DNA from: Euclidia mi
Taxonomy: Eukaryota > Arthropoda > Insecta > Lepidoptera > Erebidae
Length of the DNA stretch: 64,000 bases
Direction: 5' to 3'
Assembly: GCA_944739405.2 (NCBI GenBank)
Contig: OX123197.2
Coordinates: forward strand, 55,156,047-55,220,046
Shown here: in pieces, positions 9,842 through 20,578 of the stretch
Layout: each line of letters begins with the position of its first letter
How positions within the stretch are numbered: the stretch's first letter is position 1
The notes under the pieces: model-generated
What the model saw: the letters and a program-made list of their open reading frames with translations, nothing else
The model's database searches: none
Told to the model about the DNA's origin: nothing
Translations under genes and position numbers: made by a program

Positions 9842-10910
9842 AATGTGGTCGGTACTATCGATGTATGGGGTGAACAGCAGCCTCATACGAGCTATGAAAT
9901 CCCAGTATGAAAATTCTAGAGCTTGTGTGAAGATAAATGGGTCGTACACTGTTTGGTTAACAATCGAGACAGGTGTTAGACAGGGATGTGTAGCGTCGCC
10001 GTGGCTGTCAACCTCTTCATGCACAGTTGTTTGCAAGATTTGAAAAAAAGTGACTGTGGATTAAGGATGAATGAGTTACTTGTCAAATGCCTCCTTTATG
10101 CTGATGATCAGGTAATATTTGCGTCTTCAGCGGAGGAGTTGCAGGAGATGGTGGCAATCATGCACGGTGCTTTAGGGAGGAAAGGAATGAAAGTGAATGT
10201 GAGCAAGACTAATGTTTTTGAAAAAGAGGAATGTGTTACGGCTTGTAATGTTATGATCGATGGACAACGTGTGGAGCAAGTGAATTATTCCGTATATTTA
10301 GGTACGCTGTTTACTAGGAATGGTAAGAAAGAATAAGATATTGAAAGAAGAGTTAATGCAAGTGATAGGGTGAATGGAGCTTTGAAGGCTTTTATGAACA
10401 GTCAAAACGTGTCCAAAAAGGCACGTTAGTACCTACACTCATGTGTGGTAGTGAAAGTTGGGTATGGCAGAATAGACATGAAGGTAGAATAAATGCCGTT
10501 GAAATGAAAGCACTGAGAAATATGTGTGGAGTGTCTTTGAACGACAGAGTTAAGAATTGTGTGATAAGACAGTGTTGTGGGGTAAAAGAAGATGTAGTAA
10601 CAACCATTGAGAAAGGTATGCTAAGATGGTTTGGACACATGGAGAGGATGGATGACGAAAGCCTGACCAAGAAGTTATATAAGTCAAGTGTGAATGGGAC
10701 AGGAGGAAGGGGAAGACCTAGACGGACGTTCTCTGACCAGATTGGAGACATCCTAAAAAAAGGACAGGTTAGAAGTACCCTTAACCGAAGAGCATGCATG
10801 AGCAATGAAGCAAGAGAGATATGTCAGGATCGTTGTAAATGGCGTTCCGTAGTCTCTGCTTACCCCTCCGGGAAACAAGCGTGAGTCTATGTATGTATGT
10901 ATGAATGTAC
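9842..10910 (+). pseudogene. RTE-clade LINE reverse transcriptase, 3' segment and tail
   Basis: This continues the gene cut at 8625: WSVLSMYGVNSSLIRAM, GVRQGCVASPWL, then a frameshift to CLLYADDQVIFASS with the YADD catalytic box, then LGTLFTRNG. A stop near 10336 precedes a last open part (10441-10884) with MCGSESW, MLRWFGHMERM, GTGGRGRPRRTF and VVSAYPSGKQA, the conserved RTE C-terminus. The 3' end TTACCCCTCCGGGAAACAAG runs into a TATGTATG tail. The same 3' sequence recurs at the end of SINE-1 copies. Multiple frame breaks make this a dead copy. Confidence 0.8.
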
Positions 10911-11139
10911 GTACGTTGAATTACTATTTTATATTGTCTGATATCGATGTTTTCTTACTTCAATCGGACTTTTGAGAAATGATAAATAAATAGCAGTTAA
11001 CGTGATAAATACAATTCTGTTACAGCTTAGCTCATGGATGAGTAATCAACCAGTAGTAAACAGCCTGTTGGACAACGGCCTCGCATCATCAGCATCACGA
11101 TAGCATTGTGAGTCAGTAGGAGAATTTGGTCTTCTATTA
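10911..11139. other. no recognised feature
   Basis: Short AT-rich spacer between two RTE fragments. Confidence 0.4.
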
Positions 11140-11360
11140 GCCACGATGGCAGAAGAAGCATGAAAGTAGGATTAATGCTGTAGAAATAAGATCTTTGAGA
11201 AGTATGTGCGGAGTAAGTTTGATAGATAAAGTGCGTAATTAAAAGTACCCATAAGAAGCGAAATAGGTATGTTTGAACTGAAGCATATGACGTTCTATGA
11301 CCTCTGCCTACCCCAATGGGAGACAGGCGTGACGATATAGATAGATAGATAGATAGATAT
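11140..11360 (+). pseudogene. internally deleted RTE LINE fragment with GATA tail
   Basis: Translation gives KHESRINAVEIRSLRSMCGVSLIDKVRN, shorter than but parallel to the C-terminal region of the copy at 10441 onward. It then jumps to CTCTGCCTACCCCAATGGG and GACAGGCGTGACGATA, the RTE/SINE-1 shared 3' tail, and ends in (GATA)n. A central deletion removes the conserved WFGHMERM block. Confidence 0.6.
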
Positions 11361-11478
11361 TAGCCACGTTAGCTAGACGAGTTGTTGAAGGTTTTGATGT
11401 CTAGTTTGCTGTCTCTTAGCAACGACACTTTTTACTTCGTGTATTTTCCTAAGTGAAATGAAATGAAAATATTATTAA

Positions 11479-11667
11479 CTAGCGACCCACTTCAGCTTCG
11501 CACGTATGCAATGCAATATTATGCATGTATTTTACATATAAACCTTCCTCTTGAATCATTCTATGTATTAAAAAACCTCATTAAAATCCGTTGCGTAGTT
11601 TTAAAGATTTAAGCATACATATGGATAGTCAGACAGAAGACAGACTTTGTTTTATATTATGTAGTGA
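11479..11667 (-). mobile_element. non-autonomous Helitron-like element, family H2
   Basis: On the minus strand it starts TCACTACATAATATAAAAC, continues CTTAAATCTTTAAAACTACG, and ends GGGTCGCTAG followed by T, with A before the start. This matches the Helitron rule of TC at the 5' end, CTAG at the 3' end and insertion at AT. It has no coding capacity. Ends differ from family H1, so a different source element is implied. Confidence 0.7.
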
Positions 11668-12174
11668 TTAATATCTAAGTCGTTGCTTACGACACACTCA
11701 GAAGGAAATGGCATAGTGAGACTTCGTATCCACAATCTGTTACGGAAAATAGTGTGTAGTACTTAGTTATCTTCAGCCAGATGTGTTCACCATGCAAACA
11801 GGGTAGCCTACAATTCGTAATTCTAAAAACAAAAATTCTAATTCGTAATAACCAACGAGTATCACTGCATCCTGAAAGATATGCTGAAGCTCACTCAAGC
11901 GTCTATAACCGAGTTACCCTGATCATGTGCATACGGGTTTAGACTGAATTTCAACAAAGATATAGCTGGCCGCTGTGAGTTATTTACATCAATTATTAAT
12001 TCATACTCTCGAAATAGTCCAGTCATTTGGTACTTTTACCTGGAAATATAAATAAAATAGTGTGTTTTAGTTTTTCTATGCTTCTTTCACGTGGCAACGG
12101 AGCAATATCATGTATGATTTTTGGTAGACTAAAAAGCTTAATATACATTTGCATTTTTTTTATAGACATACACA
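11668..12174. other. no recognised feature
   Basis: The plus-strand frame 12027-12242 runs into a SINE and a palindrome and is incidental. Confidence 0.35.
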
Positions 12175-12200
12175 AATTCATAGCGAATTGTAGGTGTAAT

Positions 12201-12410
12201 ATTACACCTACATTTCGCTATGAATTTTCAGGTCCCACGTAATAGGAGGCGAGCCTATTGCCGTTACCGGGCACATCACCAGACTCCGTGCTGCTACTGA
12301 GAATTCAGAAAAACTCAGTAACACTTTTGCCCGACCCGGGAATCGATCCCGGGACCTCCGATCAGCAGATGCATACGCTATCCACAGGACCACGGAGGCA
12401 GTCAGCATGG
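12201..12410 (-). mobile_element. SINE-1 (tRNA-derived), 3' end replaced by a palindrome
   Basis: Reading the minus strand: a tRNA-like head with an A-box-like TGGATAGCGTATG and a B-box-like GGGATCGATTCCC, then GTAGCAGCACGGAGTCTGG, GGCAATAGGCTCGCC and GCGAAATGTAGGTGTAAT. It aligns with the complete copy at 41633-41897. Where that copy continues into the RTE-shared tail, this one folds back on itself (palindrome 12175-12226). SINE-1 would be transcribed by RNA polymerase III and copied by a LINE enzyme. Confidence 0.75.
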
Positions 12411-13337
12411 TGACCCGCGCCAAGTTGTGAGACATACACAGTTTATATACAGAGCTGTTTATTAAGTGTTTGATACATTTAATAAACAACCCTGTGTATA
12501 AAATATCTAGAATTGTTTAATGTTTACAGTCTTCTCATTCACTCATTTGGATATGCTTTTCGTGCATCATTCAGCCACTTCATCCAGCTATTACTAACCA
12601 GTAAAGCTGTGTTTCTATCAAAAATGGGATTCATGCAACTACCAAAGGTTTATCAAAGCAAACGAATGATTTGCAGTCGAGATGAGGTCCATCTGTGTGA
12701 GTCCATTGCCATAAATTGTTTATCCAAACGGAGCCACAACCAAAAGCTGATGTATTTAGTCTCGTCAGCGCAACGCGGTACTATTACTATCGTATTAATG
12801 TTCCCATTGCGGTGTGCAAATAGATATGAATGAAAAGCCTACTGAGACTTTGCTATACGAAAACCAACCTGAACTTCTCAGGATTAGAACGGAGTTTCTA
12901 GTAGTGATATGGTGGCTTGGAGAAATCATTAATTTACGCTATAATGCTTTGAGGAAATGCAGAAATTATATCAAGTCATTTGAATGTGGTGATGGATTAG
13001 TTAATAATGAATAAAGTTTTGGTTTCGGATTAGCATAATTTGTTGATATATATTTTAGTTAGCTGTTTAGTTCGTATTTGATACAAAGTTGTGCAATAGA
13101 GTAAATAAATATACATAATACATATACATAAATATCATGTAAAAAAGTTTGTAGTTGTAGTCAAAAAAGTTTTCTCGTGATTTGCGAATACCATGCCGAG
13201 GTGCAAATCGACAAAGGACAAAAAACCATTCACTGTTTTACGCCATGGTGCAAATCAGTACATGAAAATTGGTCAGGAAAGATCCGTTGACTGAATTTGC
13301 AATTTTGTCTTCATATCTCAGCTCTTTATCTTTCAGG
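12411..13337. other. no recognised feature
   Basis: Frames at 12513-12833 and 12814-13014 (plus) overlap and resemble nothing I know. A CTTTATTGTACACC-like LINE tail starts at its right edge. Confidence 0.35.
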
Positions 13338-15450
13338 ATTAGATAGATAGATAATACACTTTATTGTACACCAAAATAAAATCGTACAGTAGGTACATTG
13401 GTAAATTAACTAATATCTATGTACAGTCGGCGGCCTTATCGCTAGATGCAATCTCTGCCAGGCAACCTTAGGATGGACAGAAATATTGTAAGCAGTCATA
13501 TGTGGCGGTGGTGTAGTTAAATAATGAAATAAAGAAAAACATAATATTAAACAAAAATACAATATATAAATATATACATTTACCAACCATACATATTGTA
13601 TACCAACATACATATATACAATACATACATACACGAATTATGAATATTATATATAAGATACATACATATATGTATACATATACAAATACTTATAATATGC
13701 TGGACATGCTAAGTATATATGAACCAATAAAAATAAAAAATATCAGAACCATTCAGATATAATGACTAGATGTTATACTTATAGCAAGACATTCAATATA
13801 GTCATTATTTTGTTTGCATTTTTGATGTTAGATGGAGAGGTAATGCTTTTTTATCATTCCCTTAAATATGTTTAGAGATTTTGCGCTTCTAATTTCTACT
13901 GGCAATGCATTCCACAGGCGCACAGCCTGAACAGAAAAGGATTTGTCAAAGTAATTTGTGGAATGCATTGGCATTTCCAGCGTCAAATCCCTGGACGACC
14001 TCAAGGACTTTACATGTGTGTCATTAAGGAACTTAAAACGTTCTTTGAGATAAGAGGGGGTACTAGTATTAAACAGGACATTGTATAATAATGTAAGAAT
14101 GTGAGTATTCCGGCGAAGATGAATTGGCAGCCACTTGAGCCTGAGGCGAAATTCTGAAACGTGATCATATTTGCGAAGTCCAAATATAAATCTTATGCAA
14201 ACATTTTGGAGACGCTCAAGTTTGTCTAGCTGCTCTTCGTTGGGGTCAAGATAGCTGACATCAGCGTAGTCAAGTATAGGCAGAAGCAGAGATTCCGCAA
14301 GCGCAATTTTAGTGGCAGTCGGAAGGAAGTTGCGTAACCTATGCAATGAACCTGCAGATGCAAATAGTTTGCGACTAGTTTCTTGCAACTGTGCCCCCCA
14401 ACACAAGGTTTCGTCAAAATAGATCCCGAGATTTTTTACTGATTTGCTGAAAGATAGAACTTTTCCATCAAAATTTATTTGCGGAAGATCGGACCAACTA
14501 ATTTTTGAGACCATTCTGGGGCTACCTATGATGATCAGTTGAGATTTATCGGGATTTACTAAGAGTCCATATTTCTTGGTCCATTCACAGATCTGCGCCA
14601 AGTCGGCGTTCATAGTTGAACAAGCTTCTGCTAACTTATTTAAGGGCGCTTGCGTGTAGATCTGTAAATCATCTGCGTAAAGGTGGTAGGAAGAAAGTAA
14701 TTGGTTTGAGATAGAATTAATGAATATTGCGAAGAGTAACGGAGATAGCACGCCACCCTGTGGTACACCAGCATTCGTGTTAGACCATGAGGAATACGAG
14801 TCTTCGATGCGTATACGCTGCCGGCGACCAAACAGGTAACTATGAAACCAGTCAATTGCCGGTGGAGATATGTTAAGAGAGCGCAAGATGCCAAGTAAGA
14901 TATGGAAATCTACGGTGTTAAAAGCGTTGCTAAAATCGAGTAAGGACAAGACCGTCAGATTCCCATTATCCATACCTCGCCTAATATCTTCAGTTACATG
15001 AACCAATGCAGTAACGGTACTGTGGCCGGGGCGGAAACCAGATTGATAGGGATTAAAGAGCGAATTTTTACGAAGGAAAGAACTGAGTTGGGTGTGGTTT
15101 AGACGTTCAAGGACCTTTGACAGGAAGGGAAGTATGGATATGGAACGGTAATCTGCAAAGGAACAAGGCTTTGATTTCTTAGGCAAAGGGATAATGAGTG
15201 CCTCTTTCCACGCAGATGGAAATATGCCACGGACAACGGAATGGTTAAGGATATGATATAGGACTGGAAGAATTTCATCTAGAATAGGACGGATCATTTT
15301 GCGGCTAATACGGTCATAACCAACTGCATTGGATGTAGCTGCCAGTATACTCTTCTTAACATCACAGGTGGCAAATTGCGAGAAGACAAAAGGAGAATAA
15401 TTAGGATTATATTGACAGGAAGGTAATCTTCGAGGTTTATAAAAACTAGC
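13338..15450 (-). mobile_element. 5'-truncated CR1/Jockey-type LINE
   Basis: The element runs on the minus strand from about 15450 to a TATCTATCTATCTAAT tail at about 13338. It carries the reverse transcriptase frame plus about 490 bp of 3' UTR that includes AATAAAGTGTATTATC close to the tail. The endonuclease domain and any ORF1 are missing. The frame is open from about 15450 without a suitable Met, consistent with 5' truncation. Confidence 0.82.
13828..15297 (-). CDS. LINE reverse transcriptase (partial, open frame)
   Basis: The frame is uninterrupted for 489 aa and extends upstream another 50 or so codons without a Met. Motifs in order (residue numbers from the listed Met): YRSISILPFLSKVLE about 45-60, YQSGFRPGHSTVTAL about 82-97, LLDFSNAFNTVD about 117-129, GVPQGGVLSPLLF about 177-189, and the catalytic YHLYADDLQIYTQ about 204-216. 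The C-terminal part holds NLGIYFDETLCWG, YADVSYLDPNEEQL and RLWNALPVEIRSA. It would make cDNA at nicked genomic sites, but this copy lacks the endonuclease. The long intact frame shows the insertion is not ancient. Clade within CR1/L2/Jockey is not certain. Confidence 0.85.
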   Translation of the reverse strand: MIRPILDEILPVLYHILNHSVVRGIFPSAWKEALIIPLPKKSKPCSFADYRSISILPFLSKVLERLNHTQLSSFLRKNSLFNPYQSGFRPGHSTVTALVHVTEDIRRGMDNGNLTVLSLLDFSNAFNTVDFHILLGILRSLNISPPAIDWFHSYLFGRRQRIRIEDSYSSWSNTNAGVPQGGVLSPLLFAIFINSISNQLLSSYHLYADDLQIYTQAPLNKLAEACSTMNADLAQICEWTKKYGLLVNPDKSQLIIIGSPRMVSKISWSDLPQINFDGKVLSFSKSVKNLGIYFDETLCWGAQLQETSRKLFASAGSLHRLRNFLPTATKIALAESLLLPILDYADVSYLDPNEEQLDKLERLQNVCIRFIFGLRKYDHVSEFRLRLKWLPIHLRRNTHILTLLYNVLFNTSTPSYLKERFKFLNDTHVKSLRSSRDLTLEMPMHSTNYFDKSFSVQAVRLWNALPVEIRSAKSLNIFKGMIKKHYLSI

Positions 15451-15799
15451 TACCTAGAATTTTACTTGAATTTGCTTAATGGTAACGGGTCTTGAAATAG
15501 CTAACATAACCACTGCTCATGTAGGTAACGTTGCTTACGGAACACTTTACTTTGAGTGCTACATCAATCCTTTGAGAAAACCCTGTTGTCTTACACTGCA
15601 CGCTGAGGTTTAACGCATTTAAAATGTTCCAACAAAGTTTAGATTTAACTAAACCGCTTTGTAAATGCACTTCAGTTGAAATTGGCTTCCTCACTTCGTT
15701 GGCAAGCTTTTAACCTGTATTGTTTATCCAAGTCTGGAACTACTCTATTTTTTTGTATGTTGCTCACAGCTAATGAGAATGAAGCTTTTGAAGGAAATA
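15451..15799. other. no recognised feature
   Basis: The short minus-strand frame 15476-15694 is unrecognised. Confidence 0.35.
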
Positions 15800-16410
15800 T
15801 TAGGGGTTAGTATGAAATTGCCGATTTGCACTGAAAATCAAAATTGTTTATTTTTTTATTTTAACATATTTATTTAATCAAAATAGTTAACATTCTTATC
15901 TATATATTGCTGCTATCTAGTAGGAAGGTCATTTATGCCTTTGCGATAAAACTCTGAGGATCCAGACTGCACAAACTGTGTGAAAGCATTTTGTCAGGCC
16001 TCCTGGGAAGAAAACTTCTTGTCACGTAGATAATTGTCCAAATCACAAATAAAATGGTAGTCCGTTGGAGCAAGGACTACGGAGGATGATGAATGGTTTC
16101 TAACTGCAGTTCCTGAAAGGTCAAAACGGTTTCTCGTGCTGTATGAGGTCTTGCGTTGTCATGGAGCAATAATGGTGAAGATCGATTCATGAGTCGGGGC
16201 TGTTTTACTGTTAGTTTTGCCAGCAATGTTCGGCGTTCGGTACAATAGACATCTGCCGTTATTACTTGACCAGATTGGAGAAAACTATAGTGAATAACAC
16301 CATGCTGAGACCAACAAACAGTTAACCTTTGTGTGGATAAGCGTAAGCAGCAATTTTGTGCCTTCAGCGCTTGCTGTCTCGAAGTGTCAGTTGTTGACTT
16401 CACGGTGGAC
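15800..16410 (-). pseudogene. mariner (irritans-type) transposase, 3' half
   Basis: The minus-strand frame 16077-16403 contains GVIHYSFLQSGQVITADVYC, LTVKQPRLMNRSSPLLL, then HDNARPHTARETVLTF with the second catalytic Asp. After a break it continues as DLDNYLRDKKFSSQEA and FVQSGSSEFYRKGINDLPTR towards 15900, matching the mariner C-terminus. The N-terminal DNA-binding half and the first catalytic Asp are missing. The third acidic position lies in the broken part. The copy joins a BEL gag fragment at about 16440. It is not functional. Confidence 0.75.
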
Positions 16411-16439
16411 CAACGAAATAAAGTCAGTGAGGACTATGC

Positions 16440-16745
16440 CCAGATACTGGACATATATGATGCTGTCTCCGACTGTGCAAGATAGTTGATGGCCGAGAGG
16501 GACGGAAAACCCGTTTTGAAGCAGGAGCCTAAGCCAGCACCGGGACTGTTGAGTCGGCTTCCTACGCTAGACCTACCACATTTTAATGGCTGCCTTGGAA
16601 GCTACCTGGGGTTTATCAACATGTTTGACAGCCTGGTCAATGCCAAGGCTGACCTTCGGCCGGCACAAAAATTGGCCTCCATGATGTCGGTTTTGGATGG
16701 GGATTTTGCTATGCTTCTCTACTTTACCTCAAACGAGTGAAATTC
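16440..16745 (+). pseudogene. BEL/Pao gag fragment
   Basis: The frame 16486-16740 reads LLSRLPTLDLPHFNG, then FINMFDSLVNAKADL, then PAQKLASMMSVLDGDFAMLL. This matches the N-terminal capsid-like domain of BEL/Pao Gag, which usually has LPKLDLPKFSG, FxxxFxxLVxxN and a KxxxLxxxLxGxA pattern. Only about 85 residues remain. Whether it belongs to the same family as the BEL pieces at 37898-39697 cannot be told because the parts do not overlap. Confidence 0.55.
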
Positions 16746-16792
16746 GTTTCAAATAATGCGCGTGAGTTTGAATTTTGCATTGCCATGCTAAA

Positions 16793-17262
16793 GGTGGACG
16801 CACACCTATCCGAGCCGAACGCGTCGAACGAATCGAAGTCAAGGAGGCCTCGCACATTAGCAAGAATCGACCGCGCCGAAAGAATCGAGCGCATCGAACA
16901 AATGGTTTCCATTTCCTTTACGCCTGTCGCACTGTTATTGCATGTGAATTGTGATGGATCTTGACGAGGTTTTTATTTATCAGTGCTTTATTAATGGAAG
17001 ATGAAGAAACAATGCGGATATAGTACTCGTGCGTTGCTCTGTCATACCCAACTGATAGAATGCGAGCGCATCGGACGAATCGACCGCACTAACCGCGCCG
17101 AATCTGATGACGTCATTCGAATTCTTCGAGGATTTCTGAGGTGCTTCCAGATTCGGACGATTCGACGCGGACAAGTGTGCGAGGATTCATGAGATTTCAT
17201 ATAAAGAATTCTAAAATTCGTTTCCTTCGACGCGTTCGGCTCGGATAAGTGTGCGTTCACCA
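16793..17262. mobile_element. 470-bp MITE with about 36-bp terminal inverted repeats
   Basis: Left end GGTGGACGCACACCTATCCG and right end CGGATAAGTGTGCGTTCACC are inverted copies, and the match extends inward over GAGCCGAACGCGTCGAA. Internal CGAATCGA/CCGCGCCGAA-like subterminal repeats occur several times in both orientations. The GC- and CpG-rich composition contrasts with the flanks. A possible TAAA/ATAAAG flank is visible but no clean target duplication. The open frames inside are incidental to the repeats. Confidence 0.72.
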
Positions 17263-17299
17263 TAAAGTACTGTTTATGCTACATGCACAAAAAAAAATG

Positions 17300-17455
17300 T
17301 GTTTAATCAGCGGACTCATAGTACACCCAGACTTAAAACAACTATTTGCGATTGGCACAAAGTTTTGTGTCGTGAACCACCACGTTGTTTAAAACTACGT
17401 CAATTATCGTGGGTATCGAACCCACAACATTCGGTGCAGCTCTAAACGGCGACGG
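17300..17455 (-). mobile_element. SINE-4 (tRNA-derived) copy
   Basis: On the minus strand: AGTTTAAGCCGTCGCCG, then GTGGGTTCGATACCCAC (a B-box-like tRNA motif), then CACAAAACTTTGTGCC and AAGTCTGGGTGTAC. The plus-strand copy at 40325-40470 has the same B-box-to-GTCTGGGTGT order. The 5' head is diverged. Confidence 0.5.
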
Positions 17456-17462
17456 CTTAAAC

Positions 17463-18420
17463 TAGCACGTCATACGTGCAGTCAATAGACTATACTAGTA
17501 CTGTTTTACTAGATCGCTGTCTATATCTTTTGTTTAACAAACAACCTTGAAGCCTTACGATCGATTGAGTTGTTTGCTATATTCATACAATTCTGTTCGA
17601 ATAGATATAACGTACAGTACACAGCCTAGGGAGGTACTATTGTAAGGTAACTCGTTGTAAAGCGGTCGCTAGTCCCATAGGACTAGCGATCTAGAGGTAT
17701 TGAATATGCAACTGAAAGATTAGAAGTTCGAATGCATTGTGCTACCGTTGTAGAGTTCGAATACTTGGGCTAGTCCATGGCGGTATTTTTGCTTGTTTTG
17801 CGATAAAAACATTTAATATAAAATTATACAGTGCGCTTTACGTTGAAATTAAATTTTAAGAATGTTAAAGTACGATATATCAATCTCAGTTGGTACGTCA
17901 CATAGGGATTTTCTCTCAAGTAAGGACAGATTAATCATCTATACAATATCCTGGGCAATTCCCAATTAACGATCATCTGATCCCAAATTAAACGGAGACT
18001 GTAACTATGGCAACCAGTTAACGGATATGAAAATCATTATAAATATATAATAAGTTGCCTTATTTCCGTTTAAAATTAAATTAGTGTTTACTGATGACCA
18101 ATTTTAATTATGATCTTACGTAAGCCATTAAAGTCAGCGTTACTCAACCTGTCATATTAATTCCCAAAGTGCACATTGAAGCTGAAAATATGCCAGTCTT
18201 TATTAAATGGCTACTCTGGAAAATGGGCAATTTTTCCCCAAATGTCCCTTAGGGAGGACATAACGCGGGCAGTGTCAACTTGGGGAACAGAAAACGTATA
18301 TCTGATTCTGTGATGGCTTTGGAAAGGACTTAATGTGAAAAGGGGTACATTTACGTTAAAAATACAACAGAAAAAATTGCGTTGGGGTAAAGGAATTCCA
18401 TTCTAATTTCCTGGAAATTT
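17463..18420. other. no recognised feature
   Basis: No frame, terminal repeat or tRNA-like motif recognised. Confidence 0.4.
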
Positions 18421-18422
18421 AA

Positions 18423-20219
18423 TTGATATTTATTTGCCTTTTGCCGATTAAGCAAATAACTAATACACAAAATAAGCAAAACAATGCATCTGAACTTTTA
18501 AGCGTCAGTTCGAATCCTAAGCACTCAGCTAATAACGTCTGTACTTACTTCACCAATGTAGGAAAAAGCCTTGCAGAGAAAATATTATCTTCTAATTTCA
18601 CAAACCTAAATACTACCAATCCCCCCAACCGTCACTCCACATCTAATTCCCTTGCAATTCTGGACATAGATAAAGAAGAAATTGAATCTCTCATCTTACA
18701 ACTAAGAAATGATTGCGCAGTAGGCTGGGATGGAATACCCTCCTCAGTCCTTAAGGATTCCCGGCATATTTTGGCTCCTCACATCACATTCTTGTTCAAT
18801 CGCTGTCTCTATACAGGTACTTTCACAAACGCCTTGAAAAAAGCCATCGTACATCCTATCCACAAAGGTGGGGACAGAAGCTGTGTCAGCAACTACAGAC
18901 CAGTCTCAGTACTGCCAGCTCTCTCTAAAATATTTGAAAAGGTCCTCAATAATAATCTTAGAAAGTTTTTGGACAGACACCAAATAATTGCGCAAAATCA
19001 GTATGGTTTCCGTCCTGGCATGTCTACTGAGGATGCAGTACTAGATCTCACAAAATTAGTTGCAAACAAATTGGACAATCGAAGTAAATGCATGGGCATA
19101 TTCTTAGATCTGTCTAAGGCGTTCGACACAGTTTCTGTTCCTCTCCTCATTTCTAAATTGGAACTAATTGGAATCAGGGGACTACAACTTGAGATTTTTA
19201 AAGATTACCTCAATAATCGCACACAGCGGGTTAAGATTGGTTCTTGTTTGAGTGATGAAGAAATAGTCACCTTTGGTATTCCTCAGGGAAGCATTTTGGG
19301 CCCAACGCTATTCCAAATCTATGTGAATGATTTATGTACGCTTAATCTCCCTGACTGTAAAACCATTGCATACGCAGACGATACCGCAATTCTAGTCTAC
19401 GGAGATACCTGGGACTTGGTTAAGCGTAAGGCTGAATCTGCCCTAACTACTGTCATGTCATGGTTGCATGCTAATCTCCTAACAATTAACTTACAAAAAA
19501 CCTTTTATATTCCTTTCGCAATTCGACACAGTTCAGCTCCATCTCAATCCTTCATGATTACAGCTCACTCATGTTCGCCAAATCAGTTGCCCTGTTGTTG
19601 TCCGGCTCTTGTTAGAACAGATAACGTGAAGTATCTCGGCGTCTTAATTGACCAGGAATTAAAATGGGACAAGCATATCCAATCGCTGACGCATAGAACT
19701 CTTCGTCTCATTCAAATTTTTAAATCACTCAGACGATCTGCTAGTTTTGACATTCTCAAAGTAGTATATTACGCTCTGTGTCAATCAGTGATCGGATACT
19801 GCATAACAGTGTGGGGTGGGGCAGCCAAAACACATCTCCTGAAGTTGGAAAGAGCTCAACGCGCCATTCTGAAGGTGATGTGCAAAAAACCTTTTAGATA
19901 CCCTACTGTGCAACTATACAGCGATTGCAAACTCCTTACGGTTAGACAGCTGTTTGTACTTCAAATCACTCTCAGGTACCATAGCATAGTACCTCCTTGT
20001 AATCCAAACAAACGCACGGTTATCATTCCCACATTAAAACATAAAACTTCCTTTGCTGAACATCAGTTTCCTACATTAAGTTCTTATATCTACAAAAAAG
20101 TTAATAAACAACTAAATATTCTAAGTTTAAATAAATATAAAACAAAAAACATTCTCACAAACTGGTTGCTCCAACTCGACTATCATAAAACGGAATTATT
20201 ACTCAATTTCATCAAATAG
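18423..20219 (+). CDS. LINE reverse transcriptase, open 598-aa frame (5'-truncated element)
   Basis: Residues about 1-90 look like the linker between endonuclease and reverse transcriptase. Then come RNDCAVGWDGIPSSVLKDS about 93-111, VHPIHKGGDRSCVSNYRPVS about 141-160, NQYGFRPGMSTEDAVLDL about 194-211, IFLDLSKAFDTVS about 227-239, FGIPQGSILGPTLFQIYVND about 280-299, and the catalytic IAYADDTAIL about 314-323. The thumb and C-terminal region follow (KYLGVLIDQELKWDKHI, SVIGYCITVWGG). No stop interrupts it, but the endonuclease is absent, so the element is truncated. The first Met is probably not a real start. The 3' UTR holds a CA-repeat and ends in (ATT)n at 20553-20578, typical of LINEs in the CR1/Jockey group. 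Confidence 0.83.
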   Translation: MIFICLLPIKQITNTQNKQNNASELLSVSSNPKHSANNVCTYFTNVGKSLAEKILSSNFTNLNTTNPPNRHSTSNSLAILDIDKEEIESLILQLRNDCAVGWDGIPSSVLKDSRHILAPHITFLFNRCLYTGTFTNALKKAIVHPIHKGGDRSCVSNYRPVSVLPALSKIFEKVLNNNLRKFLDRHQIIAQNQYGFRPGMSTEDAVLDLTKLVANKLDNRSKCMGIFLDLSKAFDTVSVPLLISKLELIGIRGLQLEIFKDYLNNRTQRVKIGSCLSDEEIVTFGIPQGSILGPTLFQIYVNDLCTLNLPDCKTIAYADDTAILVYGDTWDLVKRKAESALTTVMSWLHANLLTINLQKTFYIPFAIRHSSAPSQSFMITAHSCSPNQLPCCCPALVRTDNVKYLGVLIDQELKWDKHIQSLTHRTLRLIQIFKSLRRSASFDILKVVYYALCQSVIGYCITVWGGAAKTHLLKLERAQRAILKVMCKKPFRYPTVQLYSDCKLLTVRQLFVLQITLRYHSIVPPCNPNKRTVIIPTLKHKTSFAEHQFPTLSSYIYKKVNKQLNILSLNKYKTKNILTNWLLQLDYHKTELLLNFIK

Positions 20220-20236
20220 TGTAATTTCACGCAACG

Positions 20237-20336
20237 AACACACACACACACCCTCACACACACACACACATACACGTACACACACACATACACATACACA
20301 CACCCTCACACACACGCATATAGGTGCACACACACA
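20237..20336. repeat. (CA)n microsatellite within the LINE 3' UTR
   Basis: Interrupted CACACA runs with CCCTCACA and TACA variants. They lie between the LINE stop codon and its (ATT)n end, so they belong to the element. Confidence 0.85.
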
Positions 20337-20578
20337 AAAATAGATGTTGCCTAACACTAATTTGAAGAAACGATAGATTGTCATTATGTCCCACTTGCAT
20401 TGTATTATAATGAGTATACTCTCACAACCGAATCACTGTCTCTCAAGATACAGGTATAACCTAGTTTGGGAGACAGGGTTCCTCTTATAATGACTATTTA
20501 CGTTGCTGTATTAATTATAGGTGCCATGTAACATACTTTTTTGCATTAATAAAAATTATTATTATTATTATTATTATT

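Noticed and set aside
16737..17263. Four overlapping frames as small genes
   Set aside because: They are by-products of the CpG-rich MITE with inverted ends; both strands open symmetrically.
20199..20384. Minus-strand VCVCVCV frame as a cysteine-rich peptide
   Set aside because: It is the translation of a (CA)n microsatellite.
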